From Terriglobia bacterium (GTDB lineage Bacteria > Acidobacteriota > Terriglobia > Bryobacterales > Bryobacteraceae): a DNA stretch of 64,000 bases. Both the position numbers and the translations under genes were made by a program. A model generated the notes under the pieces. It was not told the DNA's origin, did no database searches, and saw only the letters and a list, made by a program, of their open reading frames with translations. The stretch's first letter is position 1, and every line of letters starts with the position of its first letter. Shown here piece after piece: positions 53,151-62,392 of this stretch. Where the stretch lies: NCBI GenBank assembly GCA_020073345.1, contig JAIQFI010000004.1, positions 62,001-126,000 on the forward strand, given 5' to 3'.

Positions 53151-53891
53151 TCAGGTCCCCAGGACAGTCAACAAATAGCGGATTTCCTCGCTGATCTCAT
53201 TCGGATCGGTTACGGTTATCGAAATCTCCTCACGCAGAGCTTCGTGAAAACGATGGCGCAGCCGGTGCACGGCGACCTTAACCGCGCCTTCGCTCATACC
53301 CAGCTCGCGTGCCAGATCCCGGTAGCCGATCCCGTTGTCGTCGCCCGTTAGACAGCCGCGCAGCCGGTCGAACTGTTCGCCCTTGCCGGATCCGGCTGCC
53401 TCTTCCCGCAACCGGTCCAACACCCGATTGAGCAAGCTCCAAGCCCAGTGTTTTTCGAATACTCTCTGGGGCGTCATTTCGTCGCGCGGCTCAAGACTGT
53501 AACGACGTTCTCCCGTGTGCAGGACTACGTTCAGAGGAAGCGGCGCCAGACCGCCTCCGCGTTTTTGTGCGCGGACCGCGTCGCGCTCGTTCGCCAGAAA
53601 GTGCTTCAACGAGGCCAGCAGGAAGGATCGAAATCGTCCGCGTTCCTGCTGGAAATGGCGGAGGGAGTTTTTTTCGAGCAGCCGGACGATAAAGCTCTGC
53701 GTGAGATCCTGCGCCTCGTCGGCATCGTGCCCGCACCGGCGCACATAGGCGTAGAGCGGATACCAGTACATGCCGCATAGCGTCGCCAAGGCCTCCCGCG
53801 ATCGCCGATCCGACCCACCGGCGGCAGCCCGGACCAGACTGATACGCGTGGTCGGGAAATCGGTCACGCCCTCAAAGCTAACATGGATCAT
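53151..53891 (-). CDS. ECF-type RNA polymerase sigma factor (kinase-associated type)
   Basis: A 246-residue ECF sigma factor. Region 2 is in LCGMYWYPLYAYVRRCGHDADEAQDLTQSFIVRLLEKNSLRHF..GRFRSFLLASLKHFL; region 4 is in GIGYRDLARELGMSEGAVKVAVHRLRHRFHEALR. The opening TDFPTTRISLVRAAAGG is typical of ECF factors found beside Ser/Thr kinase genes in Acidobacteria and Planctomycetes. Start choice: ATG at 53891 gives MIHVSFEGVTDFP; GTG at 53867 gives the usual family start MTDFPTTR. It is followed by the kinase-less PD40 gene. With the ATG start its first codon overlaps that of the divergent terC-like gene. Confidence 0.9.
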   Translation of the reverse strand: MIHVSFEGVTDFPTTRISLVRAAAGGSDRRSREALATLCGMYWYPLYAYVRRCGHDADEAQDLTQSFIVRLLEKNSLRHFQQERGRFRSFLLASLKHFLANERDAVRAQKRGGGLAPLPLNVVLHTGERRYSLEPRDEMTPQRVFEKHWAWSLLNRVLDRLREEAAGSGKGEQFDRLRGCLTGDDNGIGYRDLARELGMSEGAVKVAVHRLRHRFHEALREEISITVTDPNEISEEIRYLLTVLGT

Positions 53892-54648
53892 GGATTTTCT
53901 CTTCTCAGCCGAATCCTGGGCCGCGCTGCTCACGCTGACGGTGCTGGAGATTGTCCTCGGCATCGACAACATCGTCTTCATCAGCATTTTGGCGGGCAAG
54001 CTCCCGGCGCTTCAGCGGAAACGCGCACGCACGCTCGGCCTGGCGCTGGCCATGGGCACTCGAATTCTGTTGCTGCTGTCGCTCACCTGGATCATGCGGT
54101 TGACGCGGCCCTGGTTCACCATTGGGCCGCAGGAAATCTCGGGGCGCGATCTGATCATGCTGCTGGGCGGCATGTTCCTCCTGTGGAAGAGCACTACGGA
54201 AATCCACGAGCGGCTGGAAGGCGCGGCCGAGGCAGTCCAGCACAAGGGAACGCGGAGGGCCAACACGATGGCCTCGGTGCTGACGCAGATCGCTCTGCTC
54301 GATATCGTTTTCTCGCTCGACTCGGTGATTACTGCGGTCGGCATGGCCAAGGAGGTTGCCATTATGATCGCCGCCATCGTTATCGCGGTGGGCATCATGA
54401 TGTGGGCGTCCGGCCCCCTCGGAGACTTTGTGGAGCGGCACCCCACCATCAAGATGCTGGCGCTGAGCTTTCTGCTTCTCATTGGCATGGCTTTGATCGC
54501 CGAGGGATTCCACCAGCACATTCCCAAGGGCTATATTTATTTCGCGATGGGCTTCTCGGTGTTTGTTGAGATGCTAAATCTTCGGGCTCGGCGCGTAAGC
54601 CAGCCGGTTCATCTGCGTCCATCTGGGTTGGAGCCACCACAAAAGTAA
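53890..54648 (+). CDS. TerC-family membrane protein
   Basis: A 252-residue integral membrane protein with about seven helices. The two signature regions are intact: VLEIVLGIDNIVFISILAGKLP at about residues 18-39 and QIALLDIVFSLDSVITAVGMA further on, each with a conserved acidic residue in the membrane that likely binds a metal ion. Relatives (TerC, YkoY, Alx) are linked to tellurite resistance and manganese export. ATG at 53890 sits on a CATG shared with the divergent ECF sigma gene. Its stop is 3 bases before the Kef-like antiporter gene, so the two are probably co-transcribed. Confidence 0.9.
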   Translation: MDFLFSAESWAALLTLTVLEIVLGIDNIVFISILAGKLPALQRKRARTLGLALAMGTRILLLLSLTWIMRLTRPWFTIGPQEISGRDLIMLLGGMFLLWKSTTEIHERLEGAAEAVQHKGTRRANTMASVLTQIALLDIVFSLDSVITAVGMAKEVAIMIAAIVIAVGIMMWASGPLGDFVERHPTIKMLALSFLLLIGMALIAEGFHQHIPKGYIYFAMGFSVFVEMLNLRARRVSQPVHLRPSGLEPPQK

Positions 54649-54651
54649 CGA

Positions 54652-55830
54652 ATGGGCATCGCCTCCGATTTCGTGTTGATTGTGGTCGCCGGTCTGATAG
54701 GCGGGTTGCTGGCGCGCGTTTTGCGGCTGCCGTTACTGGTCGGCTACGTTGCTGCGGGAGTGGTCATCGGCCCCTATACGGCGGGGCCAACGGTAGTCCA
54801 GATCCACGACATCGAACTTCTCGCCGAGATCGGCGTGGCGCTGCTGCTGTTTTCGCTGGGCCTGGAAATCTCCTTCCGCGATCTACAGCCGGTCCGGTGG
54901 ATCGCGCTCGTGGGCGGTCCCATCCAAATCGTCCTGACCGCGGTGGGAGGGGCTGTGGCAGGAATCACGTTTCTGGGACTTTCCATCACTGACTCCACTT
55001 GGCTGGGAGCGATGATTTCTCTTTCGAGCACCATGGTGGTGCTCAAGACTCTTACCGCGGCGGGCGTGACTTCGACACTGGCGAGCCGTGTGATGATCGG
55101 GCTGCTGGTGGTACAGGATCTGGCCGTGATTCCGATGCTAATCATCCTTCCGCAGCTTGCCGACCTGAGCGGCGCGCTGCCGAGGGTAGCTCGCGCGGCC
55201 GGTATCGCAGCAGTGGTCCTGGCCGCGATGGTCGGGCTCGGCAGGTGGCTGTTGCCGATGCTACTCAAGCTCGTCCTCAAGCTTGGCTCCCGGGAGCTGT
55301 TCCTGGTGGCGGTGGTGGCCGCCGGGGTCGGGGTCGGATACGCCGCGCACGCGGCAGGACTGTCGTTTGCCTTGGGCGCGTTCGTCGCCGGAATCGTACT
55401 GAGCGAATCCGAATTCAGCCATCGGGCGCTCAGCGACATAACTCCGCTGCGAGACATCTTCGGACTGCTGTTTTTCGTCACAGTAGGCATGCTATTCGAC
55501 CCCCGATTCGTTTGGGACCACGCCGGACAGGTGGCCCTGGTAACGCTTTTGATTATCATTGGCAAGGCACTGATTCTAGGATTGCTGGCCCGAGCATTCG
55601 GCTATATCGAAATGGCCCCCTGGATTATCGGCCTGGGACTTTCGCAGATCGGCGAATTCAGCTTTGTGCTGGCTCGTAGCGGATTTGGCGCCGGAGTTCT
55701 TTCTCAAACCGCATACAGCCTGGCGCTGACGTGCACCATCCTGACGATGGCGCTCTCGCCACTGGTTTCAAGTGCGGCGATCCCGTTGGGCCGGCTATGG
55801 CAACGCCGCGCGCTATACTCTGGATCGTGA
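54652..55830 (+). CDS. Kef-type CPA2 monovalent cation:proton antiporter
   Basis: A 392-residue protein with about twelve membrane helices. LPLLVGYVAAGVVIGPYTAGP, LAEIGVALLLFSLGLEISFRDL, ISLSSTMVVLKTLT, MIGLLVVQDLAVIPMLI (the QD motif of the ion site), and LSFALGAFVAGIVLSESEFSH match KefB/YbaL-type exchangers. No cytosolic TrkA-N domain follows, so gating by nucleotides is not expected. It starts 3 bases after the terC-like stop. Ions moved cannot be told from sequence. Together with TerC it suggests a small ion-homeostasis unit. Confidence 0.9.
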   Translation: MGIASDFVLIVVAGLIGGLLARVLRLPLLVGYVAAGVVIGPYTAGPTVVQIHDIELLAEIGVALLLFSLGLEISFRDLQPVRWIALVGGPIQIVLTAVGGAVAGITFLGLSITDSTWLGAMISLSSTMVVLKTLTAAGVTSTLASRVMIGLLVVQDLAVIPMLIILPQLADLSGALPRVARAAGIAAVVLAAMVGLGRWLLPMLLKLVLKLGSRELFLVAVVAAGVGVGYAAHAAGLSFALGAFVAGIVLSESEFSHRALSDITPLRDIFGLLFFVTVGMLFDPRFVWDHAGQVALVTLLIIIGKALILGLLARAFGYIEMAPWIIGLGLSQIGEFSFVLARSGFGAGVLSQTAYSLALTCTILTMALSPLVSSAAIPLGRLWQRRALYSGS

Positions 55831-55838
55831 AGTAGAGC

Positions 55839-57602
55839 CTACGGTTCAAAATAGAGAATTTTGAGAATCCCGTCGGCGCCCGTGCCCGCCGTGCTGGGTG
55901 TGTATTCGAGCTTCACATGCACGGGAGCCTGGGGACCGCAGCTCAGGTCCACTTTTCCACCCGCGCGGCCCACAATGACCACCTGCTTAGGATCCGGGAT
56001 CAGGAATCCTTTCTTCCCCTGGGCAGTATCCACCACCACCTTAAAGCTTTTTCCCAAACAGACAAATTCAACGAAGGATCCTTCCACCTCGGGGGCAGGT
56101 GCGGGCACCGCAGTGGGCGCAGTCACGGGTGCCGGCCGCAATAGGCGCGGAGTCTCTTCTGGAGCATTCCTCGCGGTTACCGGGGCCGGGACGCCGGCCT
56201 GATCGAGATAGCGCTGCATCTGGTCTACCCGCGCCTGATCCTCCGGCGTCTTCGCATTCGCGGCAAGCCTCGCCACGGTGATGCGGGCACCCGCGTGATC
56301 GCCAACCTGGATCTGCGCAGTGGCCAGCAGCGTGAAGAAACGAGGCGCCTCTTCCGGCGTGACGTTGCGCACATCCGCCAAAACCGAAAGCGCTGCGCCG
56401 GGACGCCGGGCGTTCAGATGCAAAGCAGCCAGATCCATGCGGACATCCAAACGATTGGGCTCCTGCTTGAAAAGGTCGGTGAGGGCGTTGATGGCCTTCT
56501 CCGGCTGATCTCGCGCCGCCAGCCGTCCAAAATCCCATAAAAGTTCGGGGTTGCGCACCCCCAGATCGTACGCTTTTCCGAAGGCTTCCACTGCGTCCGC
56601 GATCTGGCCGTGTCGCCACGCCATTCGACCCAGACCGATCCACGGCTCCGGCCGCTTGGGATCTTCGCTGACCAGGTCCTCCAGCGCTTTGCGAGCCTCG
56701 GTATCCTTGCCGGGCCGGTTCGTGATGTCCGCTAGCGCAAGTCTGACGTCGAACATCGGAGCGGGCGTCGCGGCGGAATTCTCTTTGGCGTTGGCCAGCT
56801 TCACCGGAAAAAGGCGCCCGTAGAATTGATTGCCCCGAATGTACGCCTGCAGGTCTTTTTCGACGGCGGGAACCGTCTTGCCGTATACCTTTTCCAGCGC
56901 GGCCGCGGAACTCAGGCCGCTCTGCACGGCAGTCGAAAACTCGGCAAACCCTGCCGCATAGTCGGGCGAGAGCTGCAGCATGTGCACCAGCGCCCACCCT
57001 TCGTTGTACAAGCTGCCCGCCTTATTCTTCTCGTTGTAGTAAGGCGAATCCGGGCCCGCCGACAAAATCACCGGGAGCGGAACCCATTTTTCGGAGAATA
57101 AAGCCTGCAACCGCCCGGGAATCAGATCGCCTACCAGCACCTTGTCGCCCTGCATTCGCACGGTTGAGTAAAGCTCCGCGACGCCCTCATTCAGCCAAGG
57201 AGGAAACTTGAGTCCGGCGTGGCGAGCCACCAAATGAACGTATTCGTGAACGGCGATCTGCGCCGCCTGTTCGCCGATGCGGCCCATGACGATATAATCG
57301 CGGTCGGCGCCTCCGAAATAATAGGCGACGGCAAATTCGTTGATCCGGTACGGCGCGTATTCCTTTTCCGACCCGAACACTACCAGATGGACCGGCACGG
57401 GCTTAGGAGGCTCGCGCTGGTTGACCTGCAGGAAGAAATCGCGCACCCGTTCGAAATAGCGCAGCGCGTCGCGCGTATCCCGCTCTCCGGCACTCGAGTA
57501 CGCCTCGAAGTTGGGAGACTGCATGCGAATCCATTTACCCTGGGGAAACGCGTGTGAGGTGCATAAAAGCGCACAGATTATCGGCCATTTAAGCCGGATC
57601 AT
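55839..57602 (-). CDS. exported gluzincin-type metallopeptidase with TPR repeats
   Basis: A 587-residue exported protein. A signal peptide (WPIICALLCTSHAFPQG) is followed by a peptidase MA-like domain (about 25-270) with zinc motif HEYVH (H119, E120, H123) and the downstream ligand-bearing helix WLNEGVAELYS (E139 or E143). TPR-like helical repeats occupy about 295-460 (PWIGLGRMAWRHGQIADAVEAFGKAYDLG and similar). A Pro/Ala linker and a small beta domain end it. ATG at 57602 gives the signal peptide; an upstream start at 57632 is less likely. It is divergent from the glycosyltransferase gene. Substrate unknown. Confidence 0.87.
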   Translation of the reverse strand: MIRLKWPIICALLCTSHAFPQGKWIRMQSPNFEAYSSAGERDTRDALRYFERVRDFFLQVNQREPPKPVPVHLVVFGSEKEYAPYRINEFAVAYYFGGADRDYIVMGRIGEQAAQIAVHEYVHLVARHAGLKFPPWLNEGVAELYSTVRMQGDKVLVGDLIPGRLQALFSEKWVPLPVILSAGPDSPYYNEKNKAGSLYNEGWALVHMLQLSPDYAAGFAEFSTAVQSGLSSAAALEKVYGKTVPAVEKDLQAYIRGNQFYGRLFPVKLANAKENSAATPAPMFDVRLALADITNRPGKDTEARKALEDLVSEDPKRPEPWIGLGRMAWRHGQIADAVEAFGKAYDLGVRNPELLWDFGRLAARDQPEKAINALTDLFKQEPNRLDVRMDLAALHLNARRPGAALSVLADVRNVTPEEAPRFFTLLATAQIQVGDHAGARITVARLAANAKTPEDQARVDQMQRYLDQAGVPAPVTARNAPEETPRLLRPAPVTAPTAVPAPAPEVEGSFVEFVCLGKSFKVVVDTAQGKKGFLIPDPKQVVIVGRAGGKVDLSCGPQAPVHVKLEYTPSTAGTGADGILKILYFEP

Positions 57603-57667
57603 GAGGAATATTCTATTACAACCTGACCGCAATCGGCCCAGCGGCCGAAACTGCTACATTTGTTTTT

Positions 57668-58687
57668 CTGCGACCTCTTTCCGTCATCCACGTGGATACC
57701 GAAGCAGCCTGGCGCGGTGGACAGGAATCGCTGCTCACCCTGGCGCGGGGACTGCGCACGCGGGGATACCGGCAAACCATCGTGTGCCCGCCCGCCAGCG
57801 TATTGGCTGAACGAGCCCAGGCAGATGGATTCCCCATCGCGAAACTCGGACTGCGCACCGCCGACATCGTTCATGCTCACAGCGGGCGGGCGTTGACCGT
57901 CGCGTTCTGGGAAACCTTCGGTAGCGCAGTCCGGCGCGTGGTGACGCGGCATGTAGCTTTCAAGCCCAAGAATCCCTGGTTGTACCGGCTGAAATATACG
58001 CGGACCTGCCACGGCATCATCGCCGTCTCGGACGCTGTCCGCCGCGGGCTGATCGAGAGCGGCGTACCGGCCGCCAAGATCGAGATCATCCACACGGGCA
58101 TCGAGATGCCGGAGCCAGTACCGCGGGATCGACAGAAATTCGGACTGGGAGACGCCGATTTCGTCATCGGCCATATGGGCGCGTTCACCAGAGAAAAGGG
58201 ACAGCACGTGGCAGTTGCAGCCGCGGCTCTGCTTGCCCAATCCCTGCCGCACGCGAGAGTAGTCTTGGCCGGCGATGGCGCCTTGCGAAAAGAAATGTTA
58301 AGCGAAATCCGCCAAGGCGCGCCAAAGAACGTCACCTTTCCCGGATTCATTTCCGACCGCGCGGCGTTCTTTGCGGCGTTGGACGTGTTCATCATGCCAT
58401 CGCTGTCGGAAGCCTGGGGGCTGGCCGCGCTCGAAGCCATGGCACATGGGGTGCCCGTGATCGCGAGCGACGTCGGCGGCCTGCCGGAAATTATCGAGGC
58501 CGGGAATGGCGGCTGGCTCGTACCCGCGGGCGATCCCACCGCGTTAGCTCGGGCGATCACGCTGGCCGCATCCGATCCTGGACGCCTCGGCATCCAGGGC
58601 CAGCGAGCCCGCCAACGAGCGCGGCTGTTTTCCGTGGACCGGATGATCGATCAGACCGAGGCTTTCTACCGGCGTTTCACAAGCTGA
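57668..58687 (+). CDS. GT4-family glycosyltransferase
   Basis: A 339-residue GT-B glycosyltransferase. N-terminal RPLSVIHVDTEAAWRGGQESLLTLARGL, VIGHMGAFTREKGQHVAVAAAALL, VVLAGDGALRKEM, and the donor-site EAWGLAALEAMAHGVPVIASDVGGLPEI (E-x7-E) are the family hallmarks. The obvious beta strand SVIHVDTE begins before the first GTG (57692), and the frame has no ATG, GTG or TTG back to the stop at 57602-57604, so a CTG at 57668 is the best start and gives MRPLSVIHVDTE. It is divergent from the peptidase gene (65 bases). Probably glycosylates a lipid or surface glycan. Confidence 0.85.
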   Translation: MRPLSVIHVDTEAAWRGGQESLLTLARGLRTRGYRQTIVCPPASVLAERAQADGFPIAKLGLRTADIVHAHSGRALTVAFWETFGSAVRRVVTRHVAFKPKNPWLYRLKYTRTCHGIIAVSDAVRRGLIESGVPAAKIEIIHTGIEMPEPVPRDRQKFGLGDADFVIGHMGAFTREKGQHVAVAAAALLAQSLPHARVVLAGDGALRKEMLSEIRQGAPKNVTFPGFISDRAAFFAALDVFIMPSLSEAWGLAALEAMAHGVPVIASDVGGLPEIIEAGNGGWLVPAGDPTALARAITLAASDPGRLGIQGQRARQRARLFSVDRMIDQTEAFYRRFTS

Positions 58688-58688
58688 T

Positions 58689-60506
58689 TTACACGCGCCG
58701 GGCGAGCAGCAGCGTCATATCGTCCTGCAGTTCTTCCGAGCCAGTCCATTCCCGGATGCTCTCGATCACCATGCGCACAATTTCTTCTTCGCCAAGGTGC
58801 GCGTTACGCGCCAGCAAATCCAGAAAACGCTCCTCGCCAAACATTTCCCCGTACGCGTTTTCCGGCTCGGTGACGCCATCGGTGAAAAATACCAGCAGGT
58901 CGCCCGGCTCCAGAACGATGCGGCTCTCCCCGTATTCCGCAAAGGGAAATGCGCCCACCACGGTTCCATTCACGTCCAGCCGCCGAACCACGCCTCCCCG
59001 CACCAGCGCCGGCGGCAGATGTCCACCATTGCTGTAGATGAAGGAGCTGCCAGCTTCGTCGTACAGACCCAGGCACAGCGTCGTGTATTTTTCGGCCGAG
59101 GTGTTCGCATACAGGTAGTGGTTGAGCTGCGAAACCAACTGCGCCGCGGAGCGTGGTCCGCGCCCGTTGTTGATCTGCGTGTTCAACTGCGTGCGCAGCG
59201 AGCTTTGCAGCGTGGCCATCAGCAGCGCGGCCGAGATTCCCTTGCCGGCCACGTCCCCGATGGCCAACGCTACGTGCGCGTCGTGAGTGATCTCGAAATC
59301 ATAGTAGTCGCCGGATACGATTCGCGCCGGCCGGCAAACCGCGGTGAGACGCAGCGACTTGGATTCCAGGGCCACCCGCGGGTACAGCTGGTTCTGTACT
59401 TCGCGCGCGATTTCGATTTCCGACTGCAGGCGTTCCTTTTCCTTGGCCACCGTCAGCAGGTGCGCCAGGTTCTCGGTCATGCGGTTAAAGGAAACACCCA
59501 GCTCGGCTAGCTGGTCCTTCCCGCGCACTTCAATGCGATGCGAGAAATCACCCTGCATGATCCGATTGGTTCCCTCATAGAGGTGGTGCACCGCGCCAGT
59601 GATATTGCGGGTCATACTGAAACCGATCACCCAGCAAATGATTTGCACCAGCGCGAACACAATCAGTCCCGCGATCAGAGCGCTCTGCATCAGATCCTGC
59701 GCCACATCCGCGCGGCGGTTGAACACTGTGGACAGCACCGCGGACACCCGCGTCAGCACGGCCAGGACCATGTCTGAAGTTCGGCCGGGAGTACTCCAAT
59801 CGAACGCGGGCACGGTCGCGAACCACACCACCTCCGTGTCGAACCGGTTCGCCGCCGGAGGCAGAATTGGCACGGCCGAACGCGGGGATGGCACCCGCGC
59901 CGCCTTGGATGCTTCTTCGGCAGACTGGTCGATACCCACCAGGCCCAGTCCGGGCACAAGCCCCGCCAGGTATTCTCGAGTCAAGGGGACCGTGACAATC
60001 ACCTCGCCTCGGGACGTCCTGGCGTTCGAAAAAATGTAAAAATTGCCGTCCCGCTTGAGCACACCCCGGGCCGCGAATCCTCCCGCCGGTACGGGGACCA
60101 CGGCGATACCTGGGTAGCGATCTTGCGACGAACCTGACACGGCAGCCGGCAGACCGTCGATGCGATGGTCCAGCTCGGTGGTCACCAGATAGGCGGCCAG
60201 CTGGTACACCAGCATGTAGCCACCCAGCGCGGCTAATCCGACGATGAGCACGATCGGCACCACCGCGATGAACAGATATGTGATCAACAGGCGGTGGCGC
60301 AACCGCCACACGGCTTGACGTGCCGCCATGCGAAGCAGCCGGATCGCAAGCCACAGGCCGGCGATGATGCTGGCGATCTCCAGCACCAGGCGGAAGCCGC
60401 TGCGTGGCGCGATCCAGCCCAGGGCGGCATAGGCCGTCAGGAGCAGAACGAACGCAACGCCCGCGCCGCCCAGCCAGCGAAACAGGAGCTCGACGCGAGT
60501 GCGCAC
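58689..60506 (-). CDS. membrane PP2C/SpoIIE-type phosphatase with HAMP domain
   Basis: A 605-residue RsbU-like protein. Membrane helices lie at about 12-40, 78-103 and 262-285, with a periplasmic sensor-like stretch between the last two. A HAMP domain follows (VHHLYEGTNRIMQGDFSHRIEV...RMTENLAHLL), then a short coiled coil (KEKERLQSEIEIAREVQNQLYP), and the PP2C/SpoIIE catalytic domain with VSGDYYDFE, IGDVAGKGISAALLMA and VFFTDGVTEPENAYGE. It probably dephosphorylates an anti-anti-sigma factor; no STAS or anti-sigma gene lies nearby. It is third in the run lpxD - LOG - phosphatase, 17 bases after the LOG stop. Confidence 0.92.
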   Translation of the reverse strand: MRTRVELLFRWLGGAGVAFVLLLTAYAALGWIAPRSGFRLVLEIASIIAGLWLAIRLLRMAARQAVWRLRHRLLITYLFIAVVPIVLIVGLAALGGYMLVYQLAAYLVTTELDHRIDGLPAAVSGSSQDRYPGIAVVPVPAGGFAARGVLKRDGNFYIFSNARTSRGEVIVTVPLTREYLAGLVPGLGLVGIDQSAEEASKAARVPSPRSAVPILPPAANRFDTEVVWFATVPAFDWSTPGRTSDMVLAVLTRVSAVLSTVFNRRADVAQDLMQSALIAGLIVFALVQIICWVIGFSMTRNITGAVHHLYEGTNRIMQGDFSHRIEVRGKDQLAELGVSFNRMTENLAHLLTVAKEKERLQSEIEIAREVQNQLYPRVALESKSLRLTAVCRPARIVSGDYYDFEITHDAHVALAIGDVAGKGISAALLMATLQSSLRTQLNTQINNGRGPRSAAQLVSQLNHYLYANTSAEKYTTLCLGLYDEAGSSFIYSNGGHLPPALVRGGVVRRLDVNGTVVGAFPFAEYGESRIVLEPGDLLVFFTDGVTEPENAYGEMFGEERFLDLLARNAHLGEEEIVRMVIESIREWTGSEELQDDMTLLLARRV

Positions 60507-60523
60507 GTTAATCTATATCACGA

Positions 60524-61303
60524 TCAGATACGGGATTTGGCGATGGACGGCGTTTCTTCTCTGTCCGGCTCCAGATAGTACTTCGTGAGTCCGTCCCTCA
60601 AAATCTGGAAAGCCGTGTCCACGTCGTCGGCGAATTGGAACAGATTCAGATCGCGCTCATCGATCATCCCATGGCGAACCAGCGCATCGAAGTTCACGAT
60701 CTCCTTCCAGAACGCGGTTCCATACAGCAGAATCACCATTTTCTTGACGAGCTTCTCGGTTTGGGTGAGGGTGAGAATCTCGGTAAGCTCATCCAGTGTT
60801 CCGAAGCCGCCGGGGAAAACGACCAGCGCTTTCGCCAGGTACGCGAACCAGAACTTCCGCATGAAGAAGTAGTGAAACTCGAAATTCAGATCGGGCGTAA
60901 TGAAGGGATTGGGGCGCTGTTCCATCGGCAGCCCGATGTTCAGACCGATGGTTTTTCCACCCGCCTCGGCGGCCCCTCGATTGGCGGCCTCCATAATGCC
61001 TGGACCGCCGCCCGTGCAGACTACGAACCGGCCATGCCGCTCGTCCAGGTTTTCGGACCATTCGGTAATGCGATGCGCAAGCTGACGGGCTTCGTTATAG
61101 TAACGCCCGCTGGCGCTGGCCTCGAAGGTGCGCGCCGAGCCGAAGAACACGATGGTGTCGCGGATCTTCTCCTTCCGGAAGTGCGAGAGCGGATGGAGGT
61201 ATTCGCTCAGAATGCGCAGAGGCCGGGCATCCGGCACATCGAGGAATTCCTGGTTCCGGTAAGCCAGTGGCAGGCGTCCGGGAATATCTGGGGGTTCAAT
61301 CAT
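60524..61303 (-). CDS. LOG-family (TIGR00730-like) nucleotide-binding protein
   Basis: A 259-residue Rossmann-fold protein. VVCTGGGPGIMEAANRGAAEAGGKTIGLNIGLP and the PGGFGTLDELTEILTLTQT loop (PGGxGT-x-x-E) are the hallmarks. Members act as cytokinin-activating phosphoribohydrolases (LOG) or AMP/nucleotide nucleosidases, often mislabelled lysine decarboxylases. The start ATG at 61303 overlaps the lpxD stop by 8 bases, so they are co-translated. The natural substrate in this organism is not clear. Confidence 0.92.
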   Translation of the reverse strand: MIEPPDIPGRLPLAYRNQEFLDVPDARPLRILSEYLHPLSHFRKEKIRDTIVFFGSARTFEASASGRYYNEARQLAHRITEWSENLDERHGRFVVCTGGGPGIMEAANRGAAEAGGKTIGLNIGLPMEQRPNPFITPDLNFEFHYFFMRKFWFAYLAKALVVFPGGFGTLDELTEILTLTQTEKLVKKMVILLYGTAFWKEIVNFDALVRHGMIDERDLNLFQFADDVDTAFQILRDGLTKYYLEPDREETPSIAKSRI

Positions 61304-62321
61304 GTTGGAAATGTTTCTCCAATTGTCGCACCCTCCTCAGCATTTCTGGCAATTTCTGGAAAGCGGTGATGGCGCGCAGCCATTCGCGGGCGTCGAACGC
61401 CGGAGATCCGCTGACCGTCGCGCCCGCCGCGACGTCGTGGCCGATTCCGCTTTGCGCATAAACCACCGCGCCATCGTGAATGGTGAGATGGCCCGAAACG
61501 CCCACCTGGCCCGCCAAAAGAACTCCTTTTCCCAGAATGGTGGAGCCGGCGAGGCCGGTCTGGGCGCAGATGATGTCGTCTTCGCCGACTACGCAGGCGT
61601 GGCCGACCTGCACCAGGCTATCGATCTTGGCGCCACGGCGAACGCGCGTCTCTCCGACTGTGGCGCGATCCACGGAAGTCAAAGACTGAATTTCGACGTC
61701 GTCTTCGATAACCGTCAGACCGCTCTGGACGATTTTTTCGTGGGTACCATCGGCGCGCTTGGCAAAGCCGAACCCATCGCCGCCGACGACGACGCTGTTC
61801 TGGAGCGTTACGCGATGGCCGACGCGGCAGAATTCGCGGACCACGGCGTGCGAGTGCGCCAGAAAATCGTCGCCGATCTGCGCGCCGTCGTAGATCACCA
61901 CGTGCGGATGCAGAACGGCGTTTCGCCCCATCGCCACGTTTTCGCCGACGACCGCGAAGGCGCCGATGGAGGCGTTCTCGCCGATACGGGCCGAAGCGGC
62001 TACCGATGCCGACGGGTGGACGCCCGGTTTCGGTCGCGGAGGCTGGTAAAACAGCGCCAGGGCGCGCGCGAAATCGAGATAGGGGTTGGCGGAGATCAAT
62101 TGCGGGATGGCGAGTGCCGGAATCGTCTCGGCCAGCAGGATCGCACCGGCGCGGGTGTCTTTCACCTTTTGGGCGTATTTGGGATTGGCCAGGAAGGTGA
62201 GGTGGCCGGAGCCAGCCTGCTCCATTCCAGCGACGCCGGTGATGGACATGGCGCCGTCGCCGACGAGTCGGCAGCCCAGCCGCGCGGCGAGTTCAGACAG
62301 AAGTATGGAAGCAGCCTGCAT
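61296..62321 (-). CDS. lpxD: UDP-3-O-(3-hydroxymyristoyl)glucosamine N-acyltransferase
   Basis: Third enzyme of lipid A synthesis, 341 residues. The N-terminal UDP-binding domain (LSELAARLGCRLVGDGAMSITGVAGMEQAGSGHLTFLANPKYAQ) and the long left-handed beta-helix made of hexapeptides (ASIGAFAVVGENVAMGRNAVLHPHVVI, LTSVDRATVGETRVRRGAKIDSLVQVGHACVVGEDDIICAQTGLAGST) are clear. The catalytic histidine is probably in LAHSHAVVRE. ATG at 62321 has CAGGA 5 bases upstream and starts the homology. It leads an operon with the LOG and PP2C genes. No lpxA, lpxB or fabZ neighbours here. Confidence 0.94.
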   Translation of the reverse strand: MQAASILLSELAARLGCRLVGDGAMSITGVAGMEQAGSGHLTFLANPKYAQKVKDTRAGAILLAETIPALAIPQLISANPYLDFARALALFYQPPRPKPGVHPSASVAASARIGENASIGAFAVVGENVAMGRNAVLHPHVVIYDGAQIGDDFLAHSHAVVREFCRVGHRVTLQNSVVVGGDGFGFAKRADGTHEKIVQSGLTVIEDDVEIQSLTSVDRATVGETRVRRGAKIDSLVQVGHACVVGEDDIICAQTGLAGSTILGKGVLLAGQVGVSGHLTIHDGAVVYAQSGIGHDVAAGATVSGSPAFDAREWLRAITAFQKLPEMLRRVRQLEKHFQHD

Positions 62322-62392
62322 GTTTCCTGATTTCACCCTTTCGGAATCAGTATCCCCTGCCCGCTCCCCGTTGCGGTAGCCGGCCGCGCCCG

